DNA of 61,135 nucleotides from Indolivaga macrotermitis (GCF_900128985.1 NZ_FQUC01000020.1:1-61135); one strand, 5' to 3'. Positions 19,713 through 29,551 are shown, counted from the first letter of the stretch. Numbers and translations are program-made. The notes: generated by a model from the sequence alone, not told the origin.

Positions 19713-22700
19713 GGATTAGAGTATTGCGTTAAGATCCTTTTGACCCGTGTGATACTTTTGTTGTCTTTGCTTAACTTGTAAATATGATCGAAAGCAAGTG
19801 CATCATTTTCAATAGGTGAGCCACTAATAAGACGGATATCCCTGTCACGAGCAAATTGCAGAATGCCTCGAACATTATTCGGGTGAAGTTTACCTATTTC
19901 GTCCATCATACAATGAAGTTGGAAGTCTTTGAATTTTTTCGAAGCACTTTCTTTAAATACATTCAATAACATGATATTCAACATAGCCTTTACCAAAACA
20001 TCTGTTCCTTCCGAGCCTACATTTGACAGTTTTTCAACCCAACCTGAATCATTGTCGTTTTCGACGATTCTGAACTTCAATTCAAATGAATCAGAAAGTG
20101 AAATAGAATCACTTTTCAGCTCTCCGATTTTTTTTGCAAATTGTTTCAGTAAATCAACCGCTTTTTTGTTATTCTTTTCTTGGTTTTCGCCTGAAAAAAG
20201 ATTGGCTTCTCCTAAATCGAAAGGATTTTCATCATAATACTTTTTAATGAGTACAAGTAATTGAACAATCTCATTTTTGCTGTCATCCAATTTTAATTCG
20301 ATTTTTTTTATGACTCCAACGAAAATCTTTTTTTCAAAATCACTATTGATTTTACTGATTACTTTTTGAATCTCGCCTGATTTTTCGACTAGATTGGTAG
20401 CTTGCTTTGCAATGGTAGATACAATTAGTGCGAATCGTTCGTTTACTTCTTTTTCAATTTGTTCTATTTTGTTCTCTTCTACAAAGTCGGAAAGCATCAA
20501 AGCAAAATCAAGAAACGATTTGTCGTCAGTAAGTTGTTTTTTGAATTTAAAAATATTGTTATCACTGAATTTAGCTATAAAGTCCGTAACGCTTTTTCGC
20601 AATTCATCTGTCCGATTATGGAGTTTTTCATAATGAATTTCTTTTAGTTCGTCAATTACTATTTTTACTCTTTTATTTGTTTTTCCTTCATCATCAATAT
20701 TATTCACAAAATATTCAATGCTTTGATAAAATTCAAGCTCCTTAAAATTGTTTAAAGCTTCATTATCTTCAGCAATCAACCTCAATTCACTTTTAATTAT
20801 TTCAATTTTATTGATGATAATTTCGAGTTCTTTCTCTATGGTATCTTGTTGTTGTTTGTATTTTGAATTTTCCGTTTCTAACTGCTTTTCCGATTTCTGT
20901 TTCGCTTGCTTGAAATCATCAATTCTATCCAGATATTCTCTTTTATCTTTCCTGTAGTCGGCAACGATATCACGGTTTGTTTCTATGAAATTCAATTCCA
21001 CCTTTAGAAGTTCTACTCTCAATTCAATTTCGGACAAACGCTTGGTATCGGCTCCTTTGTCTGCTAATTCATTATCTTTCTGTTGTTTGATTTCGTTTTT
21101 TCGTACATCAACAGTTTTCTGCTTTGCTCCGATTTCAGTTTCGATTTTTCCTAGAAGCAAATTTATTCGCTCATTTTCGATTTTAATCTTTTTCTCCCAT
21201 TCGGCTTCCTTTTTCTTTATCAGTTTCGATTGCTCTCCTTCAACTATACCAACTTTATCTTTTGCCAGGAATTCTTCAGCGACGGCCTGTTCAATCTTTT
21301 GCTCCTGATTTTCAAGAGCAGTTTGCTTTTCTTTTTCAGCTTGAGCCGTCAATTCTTGTCTTTTTAGAATTATCCCTGATTTTTTTAATTCATTTTGTTC
21401 AATTGTGTATTCGTTCTTTTTCAAAAGTTCTTTCTGCTCACGGATTTTAGGCTGATATTTCCGTTTAAGATTATCGTTGTCTTTTTCTAATTTCTGGAGG
21501 AGTATGGAGATATTCTTTCTCAGTTCTTCTCGTTTATCGTTTAGTTCCGATTTTTCCTGCTCATAGTCATCAACTGTCTTTACCGTTTTATCAATTTCAC
21601 ACAGATCAATTTCTACACCATAAAAATTATTAGTCTTAGTGGTTAGTTTGGGCGATAAACCAGTGTTAAACAACACATTTTTTTCGTCTACAATTTTCCC
21701 TATCGTATTTTCCCAGTCTGGATACTGTTCGGTAAGCCAACCATATAACGAGTTCTTGCTATTCTCTATATAGGAGTTTATCTCATCGATTCTTTGAACT
21801 GATTGTTTTATTAGCTCGTCAGTCTTCTCTTTTTCACGATCAAAATTTCGCTGTAACTCTTTCTCATCAAGCTCCCAATGTTTTTGAAGGGTTTCTATCT
21901 GTTTTTCTGCATTTGTATTTTCGTTTTTAAATTTCTCATTTTGGGCGATAAGCAACTGTAAATCTACTCCTGTATTTTTGATTTCTTCTTCATAAAAACG
22001 AGTATGTTTTATTCGTTCTTTTTCTATTCTCAATTTACTTGTTACCTGTTTTTTCTGCTCCCATATTTCTCTTGCCGAATCTACTTCATTCTTATACTCT
22101 TCTCTCAAGGCACTAATTTGTCTATCGTAATTTTTTCTTGTTTTTGCCTGAAAAGCAAGAAATTCGGCATTTATTGTATTCTTCTCCTCACCTTTAGAAT
22201 TTAGAAAATCGCTCAGTTGATTTTCTGCATTATTCAATAGAGCCTGATATTTTTGATTTATTTCTGAAAATTGAGTTGAAAGTATTTCTTTTTCAATAAG
22301 CAAATCTTCTTGCTCTTTTTCAATCGAATTTTTCTTTTCAATCCTATTAATCAGTTCATCTATGCTTATTCTTTGATATTCACCTGTTAGTTCTTTTACT
22401 TTTCGTAGATTTTCTTCCTGAATTCTGATGTCACCTTTAATTTTATCTTCTTTCGATCGAAAACTAACAGAAAGTTTATTCAATTTTTCGTTTAGATTAT
22501 TTTCAAAATCTTTCTCTCGTTCTAACTTTTCCGTTAATTCGGGTTCGCGTTCTTCATTATTGTGTATCGTCCAAGCCAAATGCTTTATAATCTGTTGTTT
22601 TTCATTTTCTAAGCCCCTGATGGCAATATAAAGTTTTGAAATATTGTCAGACTGAGCAATAGTACCCGGCTGTTTCATTTTCCGAATATCGGCAAGTTGT

Positions 22701-23365
22701 GTCTCAAAGCCATTCAGATGATGTGCATATTGGTTGAGGTCTATTCGAACATCATTCTCTAAAGACATGATAATGGTCTGCTTGATAAATTCAGCTTCCA
22801 TTTTTGAGTTCAAAAACACGTTTTGAATCGTTTTGGGAAGGTACTGGTATTCTTTGCTTTCGAGAATAGAATAGCGTTTCAGTTCGTTTTTCTTCCCATT
22901 ATTATTGCCGTAAAGAATGTCGCGATATTCTTTGTATTCATCGATCTTCCTTTTTGTGTAATAAATCCGATTTTTATCGAGTCGTTCGGTAATGCCTTCC
23001 CAACTATCAGGAACGTTGCCGTTTTCCTTTATGAAATAGTCATTACTATATGCTCCATCAAAAAAACGGAAACAAACTTTATGTTGTGATTTATATGAAA
23101 CAACACAAAAGGTACTACCATCTCGGACCACTTCGTATATAATGTAAGCGTTCGCATCTTTAAAGTAATAATCGACATAAGATTGCTTTTGTCTCGAGAT
23201 ACCCAATCCCAAAGTGTCAGCATTGTAGAAAAATAGGATTGCTCTAAGTAAAGTGCTTTTCCCCACCCCTTGCGTTCCTATAAAATGGATGTTTCCATCA
23301 AGATTTATTTCCGCATAGCGGATTCTTGCACTATTGATAAATATGATTCTATTCAGGTATCTCAT
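19709..23365 (-). CDS. jetC: Wadjet protein JetC (SMC/MukB-like ATPase)
   Basis: A 1,218-residue SMC-like ATPase. The N-terminus carries the AAWIN-like start INSARIRYAEINLDGNIHFI and Walker A GTQGVGKST (30-38). Long coiled-coil arms run from about 260 to 1,000 with a globular interruption in the middle (hinge, around DWENTIGKIVDEKNVLF). The C-terminal head has the signature SNVGSEGTD, Walker B LHCMMDEIG and the D-loop region. With JetA (kleisin) and JetB (KITE) it should form a DNA loop-extruding motor that senses small circular DNA. It overlaps jetB by 17 bp and jetD by 4 bp. Confidence 0.9.
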   Translation of the reverse strand: MRYLNRIIFINSARIRYAEINLDGNIHFIGTQGVGKSTLLRAILFFYNADTLGLGISRQKQSYVDYYFKDANAYIIYEVVRDGSTFCVVSYKSQHKVCFRFFDGAYSNDYFIKENGNVPDSWEGITERLDKNRIYYTKRKIDEYKEYRDILYGNNNGKKNELKRYSILESKEYQYLPKTIQNVFLNSKMEAEFIKQTIIMSLENDVRIDLNQYAHHLNGFETQLADIRKMKQPGTIAQSDNISKLYIAIRGLENEKQQIIKHLAWTIHNNEEREPELTEKLEREKDFENNLNEKLNKLSVSFRSKEDKIKGDIRIQEENLRKVKELTGEYQRISIDELINRIEKKNSIEKEQEDLLIEKEILSTQFSEINQKYQALLNNAENQLSDFLNSKGEEKNTINAEFLAFQAKTRKNYDRQISALREEYKNEVDSAREIWEQKKQVTSKLRIEKERIKHTRFYEEEIKNTGVDLQLLIAQNEKFKNENTNAEKQIETLQKHWELDEKELQRNFDREKEKTDELIKQSVQRIDEINSYIENSKNSLYGWLTEQYPDWENTIGKIVDEKNVLFNTGLSPKLTTKTNNFYGVEIDLCEIDKTVKTVDDYEQEKSELNDKREELRKNISILLQKLEKDNDNLKRKYQPKIREQKELLKKNEYTIEQNELKKSGIILKRQELTAQAEKEKQTALENQEQKIEQAVAEEFLAKDKVGIVEGEQSKLIKKKEAEWEKKIKIENERINLLLGKIETEIGAKQKTVDVRKNEIKQQKDNELADKGADTKRLSEIELRVELLKVELNFIETNRDIVADYRKDKREYLDRIDDFKQAKQKSEKQLETENSKYKQQQDTIEKELEIIINKIEIIKSELRLIAEDNEALNNFKELEFYQSIEYFVNNIDDEGKTNKRVKIVIDELKEIHYEKLHNRTDELRKSVTDFIAKFSDNNIFKFKKQLTDDKSFLDFALMLSDFVEENKIEQIEKEVNERFALIVSTIAKQATNLVEKSGEIQKVISKINSDFEKKIFVGVIKKIELKLDDSKNEIVQLLVLIKKYYDENPFDLGEANLFSGENQEKNNKKAVDLLKQFAKKIGELKSDSISLSDSFELKFRIVENDNDSGWVEKLSNVGSEGTDVLVKAMLNIMLLNVFKESASKKFKDFQLHCMMDEIGKLHPNNVRGILQFARDRDIRLISGSPIENDALAFDHIYKLSKDNKSITRVKRILTQYSNP

Positions 23366-23933
23366 GTTGAATTTCTTCAGGAATATTTATATTGTTCACA
23401 AGCTCTTCGAGAAATTTGAATGAAGAAAGTACTTTATACGATTTCAGAATTTCATTCTCCTCTTCGACAAATCCATCATCGCAAAGCGATTTGATAATTC
23501 GGTTCACAACTTCCAGATATGGCGTTTTTTCATCCAGTTTCAATACGTTTTTCAGACTGTCAGCCTTGTTTTTCAATACTGCTTGAACACTAACTTCAGT
23601 TGCTACTTGCATTGGAGTAAAATTGTATCCGGATGCAAAATTATTATCAAAGGTTTTCAGGAAATCAAGGATGTCAATCCAGCGACAAGCAATTTCTAGT
23701 TTTCGTTCCAAATCAGCACGCGATTCATTTTTTCGTGAAAAATAGTAATACTCATCACCTTTTTCAAGTATGAAGTTAATGGCATTGAAGTAATCGTACA
23801 ATGCATCGAAATTGTCTAAATCGTCAATGATTTCATACAATTTCGAAATATGTATATCTGAAGAATTAGAACAAATAAACTGTCTTTTACTTAACAGTTC
23901 AAATATCTCAGCAGTTTGTTTCGGTACTTTCAT
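23349..23933 (-). CDS. jetB: Wadjet protein JetB (MukE/KITE-like)
   Basis: A 194-residue protein in the jetB position, with the winged-helix character of the MukE-like DUF4194 family (FELLSKRQFICSNSSDIHIS near the N-terminus; EVVNRIIKSLCDDGFVEEEN near residue 150). JetB binds the kleisin JetA and DNA in the Wadjet complex. It overlaps jetA by 4 bp and jetC by 17 bp. Family assignment relies mainly on operon position and size. Confidence 0.75.
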   Translation of the reverse strand: MKVPKQTAEIFELLSKRQFICSNSSDIHISKLYEIIDDLDNFDALYDYFNAINFILEKGDEYYYFSRKNESRADLERKLEIACRWIDILDFLKTFDNNFASGYNFTPMQVATEVSVQAVLKNKADSLKNVLKLDEKTPYLEVVNRIIKSLCDDGFVEEENEILKSYKVLSSFKFLEELVNNINIPEEIQHEIPE

Positions 23934-25138
23934 ATTGAGTTATGTTTATAATAAACCAAAGCATATTCTATATTATTGTTTTTCTCAAATTTGTCGGTTA
24001 TTTCTAGTTCTTCATCGAATATTGAAACCATTTGGCAATACAGTGTAACACGTTCGTCAAAAGTTAACTCTCTCGAGAATTTATAATCAGATAGATATTC
24101 GAAAAGTTGTTTTCCCGAAAAAGCAAATTTGTTTTTTATTTCATATAAATCAATATAAATCTCTTTCTCAACGTCGCTGGTAAGCTCTTCTTTTGAAAAA
24201 TTCTCAGCCGTTATTTTTTTCGCATTGATACCTGTTTTATATTTTTTACTTACTTTACGAATTAACTGATAAACGTCATCCTGCTGTAACCTGTCCAATG
24301 ACAATTTCAATGAATAAGTAGGTTGAGGTTCGAAAGCTAATGCATTCGATCTTAGTAGAATCTCCTTAATGTTGGTTTTATGTTTTATTTCGTATTGATC
24401 TCGAAGGTATTTCAATCGTTTTAATTTCTCAATAAACTTACTTTGGTATTTTACTTGATTTATGTATTCAATGATTTGCTTTCGAGTTTCGATCAAGTTT
24501 TGTCTCGCATCTAATAGGCTTAAAAGCAGATCTGTCTTAATATATTTTAGTTCTTCGTCAGTAGCAGTCTTGAAAAATGTAATTTCATCTTCGTTCAATA
24601 AATTTTCACTTTGAATTATCATTTGTTCAATAGCTTCCAATTTCAGTTTATAATTAGCAAGTTTTGTGAGTTTAATTTTATAATTTGGTTCAGTTTTAAA
24701 AGTGTTTTCTATATTTCTATCTAAATCAACAATATTTCTTATTGTAATTTTCTCTATTTTTCGTAACGAGGATTTTACTGCTTTCAGATACTTATATCTT
24801 TCGCTATCACTTGTAGCTTGGAGATAATAAACCATATATTCACCCTTTATTTGACGGATATTTTCATTAATGTATGATGTATTTATTTCTTCATTAACTT
24901 CTAGGATATCTTCGAAAAATCTCAAAAACTGATCATCCAGTTCTAACTGATTCCCTGTTTGCCTAATAATACTCTTACTTAACAGAAGTTTGATAACATC
25001 TTCATTTCCATCCATAATTTCGAGTGCATACTCATATCTATACGAAAGAGTAGTTCGTTTTTCGAACATTTCTGCCAACAGTTTATTACCTCGGCTTAAA
25101 ACATTCAAAAGTTCTCGTAGTGAATTGAAATGATTCAT
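23930..25138 (-). CDS. jetA: Wadjet protein JetA (kleisin/MukF-like)
   Basis: A 402-residue mostly helical protein, the first gene of the jetABCD operon. It starts with a helical winged-helix-like segment (LLNVLSRGNKLLAEMFEKR). A middle coiled-coil part follows (about 175-275), then a C-terminal domain (FDERVTLYCQMVSIFDEE), the layout of MukF-like kleisins in Wadjet systems. It should bridge the JetC heads. The upstream gap (25,139-25,448) should hold its promoter. Size and order A-B-C-D all fit Wadjet. Confidence 0.8.
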   Translation of the reverse strand: MNHFNSLRELLNVLSRGNKLLAEMFEKRTTLSYRYEYALEIMDGNEDVIKLLLSKSIIRQTGNQLELDDQFLRFFEDILEVNEEINTSYINENIRQIKGEYMVYYLQATSDSERYKYLKAVKSSLRKIEKITIRNIVDLDRNIENTFKTEPNYKIKLTKLANYKLKLEAIEQMIIQSENLLNEDEITFFKTATDEELKYIKTDLLLSLLDARQNLIETRKQIIEYINQVKYQSKFIEKLKRLKYLRDQYEIKHKTNIKEILLRSNALAFEPQPTYSLKLSLDRLQQDDVYQLIRKVSKKYKTGINAKKITAENFSKEELTSDVEKEIYIDLYEIKNKFAFSGKQLFEYLSDYKFSRELTFDERVTLYCQMVSIFDEELEITDKFEKNNNIEYALVYYKHNSI

Positions 25139-25448
25139 TTGTATTAATCAAATTCAGATTTTTAGTTTATGAATAGTTTACATAACCTAGCCGTTATTAA
25201 ACATGCTTCAAATTATGATTAACAAATTTAGTGAATAATTGACAAACAGAAAGAATAATTGCCGTACAGATAGTTAGAAATATATGAAATATAAGCAGAT
25301 GGATCGGAGATACCCATAGCCACAGGCAAAGGTATTCCCGTGTCCTGAACGGCGGGGCAAGGTCAGGCCTTCCGGTTTCCGGGAAAAATCATCCTCAGGC
25401 GAGCGTATTTATCCGAAAAAATATGCCTGTTTAAAAGCCTATACCAGC
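25139..25448. other. Intergenic region with ICE-type upstream segment
   Basis: 310 bp between divergent jetA and the duplicated ICE module. The jetA-proximal half is AT-rich. The half from about 25,300 is GC-richer and holds GGCGAGCGTATTT...AAAAAATATGCCT (25,398-25,431), the segment shared with the region upstream of the ICE operon at about 5,510-5,560 (there on the minus strand). Confidence 0.55.
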
Positions 25449-25700
25449 TTGTTGCCCTTGAAACAAAACTCCCTCCCCTCTGGAATCATCATAAAATTGG
25501 GTTTCGGGCTAGCAATAGTGGCTCTGTGTGCGTGGCTAATGACACAAGTGAGTATAGATACTTCCGTTATTACGGGGTTTATCGGTGGCTATCTGATTAT
25601 CGGCCTTGTATTTAAAATAGTAAAGCTATTTATTAAGATGATACTATCAATTATAGCCTTTATCATCCTTATCTCCATTTTCTTATTTCTAATCTTTTAA
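25449..25700 (+). pseudogene. Duplicate of small ICE membrane protein, start lost
   Basis: An 83-codon frame homologous to the 87-aa protein at 5,164-5,427: KQNSLPSGIIIKLGFG against KQNSLASGLIIKLGLG, followed by the same run of three hydrophobic segments. No ATG precedes it; only TTG codons are available, and the N-terminal MKNEKNI part is missing. It is probably a decayed copy, though initiation at TTG is possible. The SLOG gene that follows in the intact operon is absent here. Confidence 0.55.
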
Positions 25701-25711
25701 ACCATACAGCC

Positions 25712-26705
25712 ATGACAAAATTATATTCATTGTTCGCAGGAACAACAACCGATACAGAAAGCAGAAAACCAAATCATCCAAATGGAAGGATACTCCTATG
25801 GCCGTTATGTAGTCTACCAAATTACACACGACAAATACGGCTATCACTATCATCTGATTAACCTTCGTACACTTGATATGCAACAATCTGAAATCATTAA
25901 ACCGTTGAGCCAAAAGTTTGGAATCGGTATGTATTATGATGAAAACAATATTGAGTTCATGCCCGAAACAGAAGTTGCTGAACTCTATGCCAAAGCAAAG
26001 GCAAAAGAGGTTGCAGAACAGGAAAAAGAGAGGCTAGAGAATAAACGCAGAAAGGCTGTAAGAGAAATCGGTCGCAAATGGTTGAATGAAAACCTACCCA
26101 AAGATGCCAAAGCGATCATTGTGGCTCGTTTAAAAACAGATGAATCTGACTCGCAAACCGATTATTATGCTTCAAAAGTAACACGCACTGTAATCTTAGG
26201 TTTTTCCAAACACAAACGGGATATATTCTCCGAAATGCGGAAGTATGCTCCAAACTTTGAAGAAACAGCCCATCTGGCAATCTATAACGAGCAGCATGAA
26301 CACAGGGAAAAGTATTCAATGGGTGCAGGCTATTATCTGGGAGAAAGCAAATACAGCGGATGGATTATAGAGAAATCCCCGATATATGACAGAAAGAATA
26401 AGATTGATGAATTTGCCTATGTGGCAGGATGTCCCAATGGTATTTACATCAATAAAGGCAATGATGATAATACTTCTATCCAAGAGCAGAAAGAACCTAC
26501 TCTTCAGTTTGAATCCGATAACCTCTCTTTTGAGATCGTCGATTATTCAGAAAAAGCAATTGCTCTTTTCGGAGATACTAAAGAAATCAAAGATTTACTC
26601 AAAGCAATGGGTGGAAAATTTAATCCGAAACTGGCACATAACAATGAGAAACAAGCAGGATGGATATTCTCTTTCTATTCAGATAATCTTTTGATTTTGG
26701 TATAA
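25712..26705 (+). pseudogene. Frameshifted, truncated duplicate of the 351-aa ICE protein
   Basis: The ATG at 25,712 opens MTKLYSLFAGTT, like the start of the intact protein, but the homologous frame continues only after a shift (AENQIIQMEGYSYGRYVVY against EVNQVVQMEGYSCDRYVVY). A long open frame from 25,782 keeps the central FSKHKRDIFSEMRK and C-terminal SEKAIALFGDTKEIKDLL segments. Homology stops within AGWIFS, where the intact copy continues SKAKRSELE; here it reads FYSDNLLILV and stops. So it has both a 5' frameshift and a 3' cut-off near 26,675, taken as the right-hand end of the element. Confidence 0.7.
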
Positions 26706-27144
26706 TGCTCAAAAATAGTTGATAGAACTTTATTTGATATATTTTATATAAACGGTTTCGATTAAATAAATTGAAACCGTTTTCAATTTTATATTTATGT
26801 CAAAAAAATGCTTACCTTTACGAAAAGAGTTATTTGAATCTATGAAAAGTAAAGCGAGACAAGGTATTCCGGTTGTTTCTAAATCATTACCTTTTCTTCT
26901 TGTTTTCCCTCTTTATTGACTGATATTCAATTAGATTCTATTTTTCTGCATAGTATCTATACAAAGGTAAAAATTATCATCCAACTTTTAAGGCCTCAGT
27001 CCTTTTTATTGTTTTTGTAAGCAAGACGATGATTAGTTATTACTCAGACAAGACATATCATAAAATATCTATAGCCTACTCTGCCAAAGCCTACAGTTTA
27101 AAATAAAAAGTTCCTGCAAGGTAAAATTTGCAGGAAACTTAATC
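26706..27144. other. Intergenic region at the element/chromosome junction
   Basis: 439 bp. It holds a terminator-like hairpin, AACGGTTTC...GAAACCGTT followed by TTCAATTTT, at about 26,751-26,789. A 40-codon frame at about 26,797 (MSKKCLPLRK) shows no sign of being real. The rest is AT-rich with no recognised gene or tRNA. Confidence 0.5.
27108..27140 (-). terminator. Terminator of the first secreted-protein trio
   Basis: Hairpin AAGTTCCTGCAA / TTGCAGGAAACTT (one bulge) just downstream of the 27,145 stop. On the minus strand it is followed by TTTTTATTTT. Confidence 0.75.
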
Positions 27145-27903
27145 TTATAAACTATATCTTAAAGCATAAAACGAGTTCAAACCACTTGCCCTGGATACAT
27201 CGTAGACCGGCCCGTTTATTACCGTTTTGCCGGAGATATACCCGAACCATAAATAAAAGGTTTTAGATGTGCTTATTACCGATACAAATATATAGCCGCT
27301 AAAATAACTAAATCCGCCATTAGTAGAAGCCACAGCTGTTATTGCCCCTTCTGAGGTGCTTAAACCATTTCCGGTAGAAGAAGAACAGAGAAGTGCTCTC
27401 ACATTTCCACTGGTATTGACATTCCACCAGGTTGAGAAGCTTGTTTTTAAGTATATTAACCATACTCCTTGAGTCAAAGTAATATTCAATCCCGAATAAC
27501 GGTAAGTATTAACGCTATTATTCGGAAACGAAAAGGCTGTTAAAGCAGTTTCGATAGTAGTTGCCGGCACACTTACCAGAGGTGGATATACAGGTTTTTC
27601 TTTTTCCCATCCTATATTCTTCTGATCATCTACATACAAAACATAATCAGTTGCTTCGTTTCCGTCAGAAAATCTAAAAGAATTTTTCAAGTCCAGACTT
27701 TTATCCGGATTTATAATACCTAAGCCCAACTTTCCATCTGTAAAGACAACATCGTCTGTATATGTAGATGGAACTGCACTATTTGTGTTCGAGAGAGGAT
27801 CTATATGAAAGAGAGTTAAAGGCGTTTCGGTTGATATCCCTATCTGAGCTGATAATGAGGATATACTTAATGATATCAATAATACAAATATATTTTTACG
27901 CAT
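27145..27903 (-). CDS. Secreted beta-rich protein, third gene of trio 1
   Basis: A 252-residue protein with a cleavable signal peptide (MRKNIFVLLISLSISSLSAQ). After the signal comes the family pattern IGISTETPLTLFHIDPLS, then a GKLGLGIINPDKSLDLKNSF block, as in the head of tail-fibre-like Bacteroidetes surface proteins (VGIGTxxPxxxLDV). The C-terminal 140 residues are a beta-sandwich-like domain with GVWLIYLKTSF and repeated Ser/Thr/aromatic strands ending in FYALRYSL, recalling C1q/TNF jelly rolls. No lipobox or type IX C-terminal signal is obvious. Function unknown; export to periplasm or surface is inferred. Confidence 0.7.
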   Translation of the reverse strand: MRKNIFVLLISLSISSLSAQIGISTETPLTLFHIDPLSNTNSAVPSTYTDDVVFTDGKLGLGIINPDKSLDLKNSFRFSDGNEATDYVLYVDDQKNIGWEKEKPVYPPLVSVPATTIETALTAFSFPNNSVNTYRYSGLNITLTQGVWLIYLKTSFSTWWNVNTSGNVRALLCSSSTGNGLSTSEGAITAVASTNGGFSYFSGYIFVSVISTSKTFYLWFGYISGKTVINGPVYDVSRASGLNSFYALRYSL

Positions 27904-27917
27904 AATAGAAAGGTTTA

Positions 27918-28661
27918 TTAAGGAGTTGTATAAAATTCAGCCCAAAGATTGGCTGTATAAGCAAAACTCAATGTATTTTGTGTAGTTGCAGAACCTCTGA
28001 AGTAATATGTTTTCGTTGCATTCGCTGTATTCGAAGTATAATTATCAACCAAAAATATACATCCTGTCGACAAATAAGAATTAACATATCCTACAGTACT
28101 AAAATCGGCAATAATATTATCTGTATTCCCTGTGGCCGCATTTACCATTTCCCATTTAATAAAAGCACCTTCTGCTACAGCAGATGTATATGCTGTACCA
28201 TCAATGGAATGAGTCGCATTAAGATACACTATCCACTTACCCTTTGGTAAAGAAATATTTATTGTTGTATAACTCACGCTAGCTCCACTTACAGGTAAGG
28301 AAGGTAAACTTGTCAGATTTGAGGGGATGTTACCTTGTATCCAAGGAATGTTTCCCGGTACAATAGTCGTAAAAGTCCCGTCAGCCTCCGAAGCTATCAG
28401 GTATTTATTACCAGATGGTATGCCAGGAATGCCGGATACTCTCAGCGTTCCTTTCAAATGCAGTTTAGCCTGAGGTGAGGTTGTATGGATTCCCATATAA
28501 CCGTTGGATGATATTACAACATCATTATCCGTGTTCGTTGTACTACCCGTATGAATATGATATATGCCTGAAGGTGATAGTGTATTTATTCCTACCTGTG
28601 CTGATATGCTTGAGAACAAGCAAAACAGGAAAATGCTTATTATTTTTATTTTCTTGATCAT
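27918..28661 (-). CDS. Secreted beta-rich protein, second gene of trio 1
   Basis: A 247-residue paralogue of its neighbours. It has a signal peptide ending at SSISAQ, then VGINTLSPSGIYHIHTGS and NGYMGIHTTSPQAKLHLKG. The C-terminal beta domain contains the shared PKGKWIVYLNATHS strand and ATKTYYFRGSA. It is 14 bp upstream of the third gene and 25 bp downstream of the first, so the trio is one transcript. It diverges strongly from its neighbours outside the N-terminal pattern. Confidence 0.7.
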   Translation of the reverse strand: MIKKIKIISIFLFCLFSSISAQVGINTLSPSGIYHIHTGSTTNTDNDVVISSNGYMGIHTTSPQAKLHLKGTLRVSGIPGIPSGNKYLIASEADGTFTTIVPGNIPWIQGNIPSNLTSLPSLPVSGASVSYTTINISLPKGKWIVYLNATHSIDGTAYTSAVAEGAFIKWEMVNAATGNTDNIIADFSTVGYVNSYLSTGCIFLVDNYTSNTANATKTYYFRGSATTQNTLSFAYTANLWAEFYTTP

Positions 28662-28686
28662 AGCGCTTTATTAATCCGTTAGATAA

Positions 28687-29445
28687 TTAATTCATCGGCA
28701 GAGCCCAAAAGTTGAACCCGTCACCGGTTACATAAGGAATATTAAATTCAGTTGTAGTCATAGTACCACTAAATCCCTCTGCCCATAAATATAGTTTTGT
28801 ATTAGCTGTAGTTGTTGTAATCAGAAATGTACAATTACTCGTAACTATAATATATCTGGAGTCGAATGCACTACCGGAATAACTCGAAAAGGCTTTTTCA
28901 ATATTAGTATTTGCTGTTGATGAGGCTGAAAGATACCATAAGATATAATAAGCCTTATTCCCCTTCACATATTGACGATAGTTTGCTTTAAAGAATAGCT
29001 TCCATATACCGGGCTCAGGTATAGTTATACTGACTCCCATATAGTGAGGATTGCCATTTGTAATATTGTAAATAGTATTAGATACTATTGATTCTATATT
29101 AGTTTGATCGGGAAGTATCATTTGATTTACCAATCGCTGTTCGCTCCAATATGCATTTCCTAATCCATCTATAGACCGCAATATATAACCGTCAAATTCA
29201 GTACCATCGGAATATCGCATACTCCCATTAACATCTAATGTCGTTTGTGGATTAGATGTACCTATTCCAACTTTTCCATCATTGGTAACGATAAAGTCAT
29301 CCAAATCATTTACGCCGATAGCCGAAGTATCCCCCTTTGGATCTATATGGAATACCCCCAAAGGATTTTGCGTGTTTATTCCTACCTGTGCATTGGTTAT
29401 TCCCAATAAGAATACTCCCATCAGTAAAAGAATCTTTTTTTTCAT
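28687..29445 (-). CDS. Secreted beta-rich protein, first gene of trio 1
   Basis: A 252-residue protein. Its first 40 residues (MKKKILLLMGVFLLGITNAQ, then VGINTQNPLGVFHIDPKGDT) are almost identical to those of the first genes at 49,084 and 60,965. The rest differs. It has a DGKVGIGTSNPQTTLDVNGS block and a C-terminal beta domain with PEPGIWKLFFKANYRQY. It sits 312 bp downstream of the (AG)n tract in a shared leader. Conserved head plus variable body suggests gene conversion or recombination among loci. Confidence 0.7.
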   Translation of the reverse strand: MKKKILLLMGVFLLGITNAQVGINTQNPLGVFHIDPKGDTSAIGVNDLDDFIVTNDGKVGIGTSNPQTTLDVNGSMRYSDGTEFDGYILRSIDGLGNAYWSEQRLVNQMILPDQTNIESIVSNTIYNITNGNPHYMGVSITIPEPGIWKLFFKANYRQYVKGNKAYYILWYLSASSTANTNIEKAFSSYSGSAFDSRYIIVTSNCTFLITTTTANTKLYLWAEGFSGTMTTTEFNIPYVTGDGFNFWALPMN

Positions 29446-29520
29446 TGTTTGTTGTTTTTGGAGTCGGAGACTCTTCTGTTGTTTTTATAATGTAAAGTGA
29501 TTGTTTTGATACAAAATAAA

Positions 29521-29551
29521 GCAGCAAAGTGCACACACTGCACCCTGCTGC
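29521..29551 (-). terminator. Attenuator-like hairpin in leader 1
   Basis: On the minus strand GCAGCAGGGTGCA, loop GTGTG, TGCACTTTGCTGC (13 pairs including two G-U) is followed by TTTATTTTG. It lies about 75 bp before the start codon. The same stem is kept in the other two leaders. Confidence 0.6.

Noticed and set aside
26797-26919. 40-codon frame after the decayed ICE module
   Set aside because: No ribosome-binding site, and its start overlaps a promoter-like TTACCTTTA box; composition is not coding-like.
26660-27000. tRNA gene as attachment site of the element
   Set aside because: I found no cloverleaf or GTTCGAATCC-type T-loop in the junction region or in any other intergenic region of the window.
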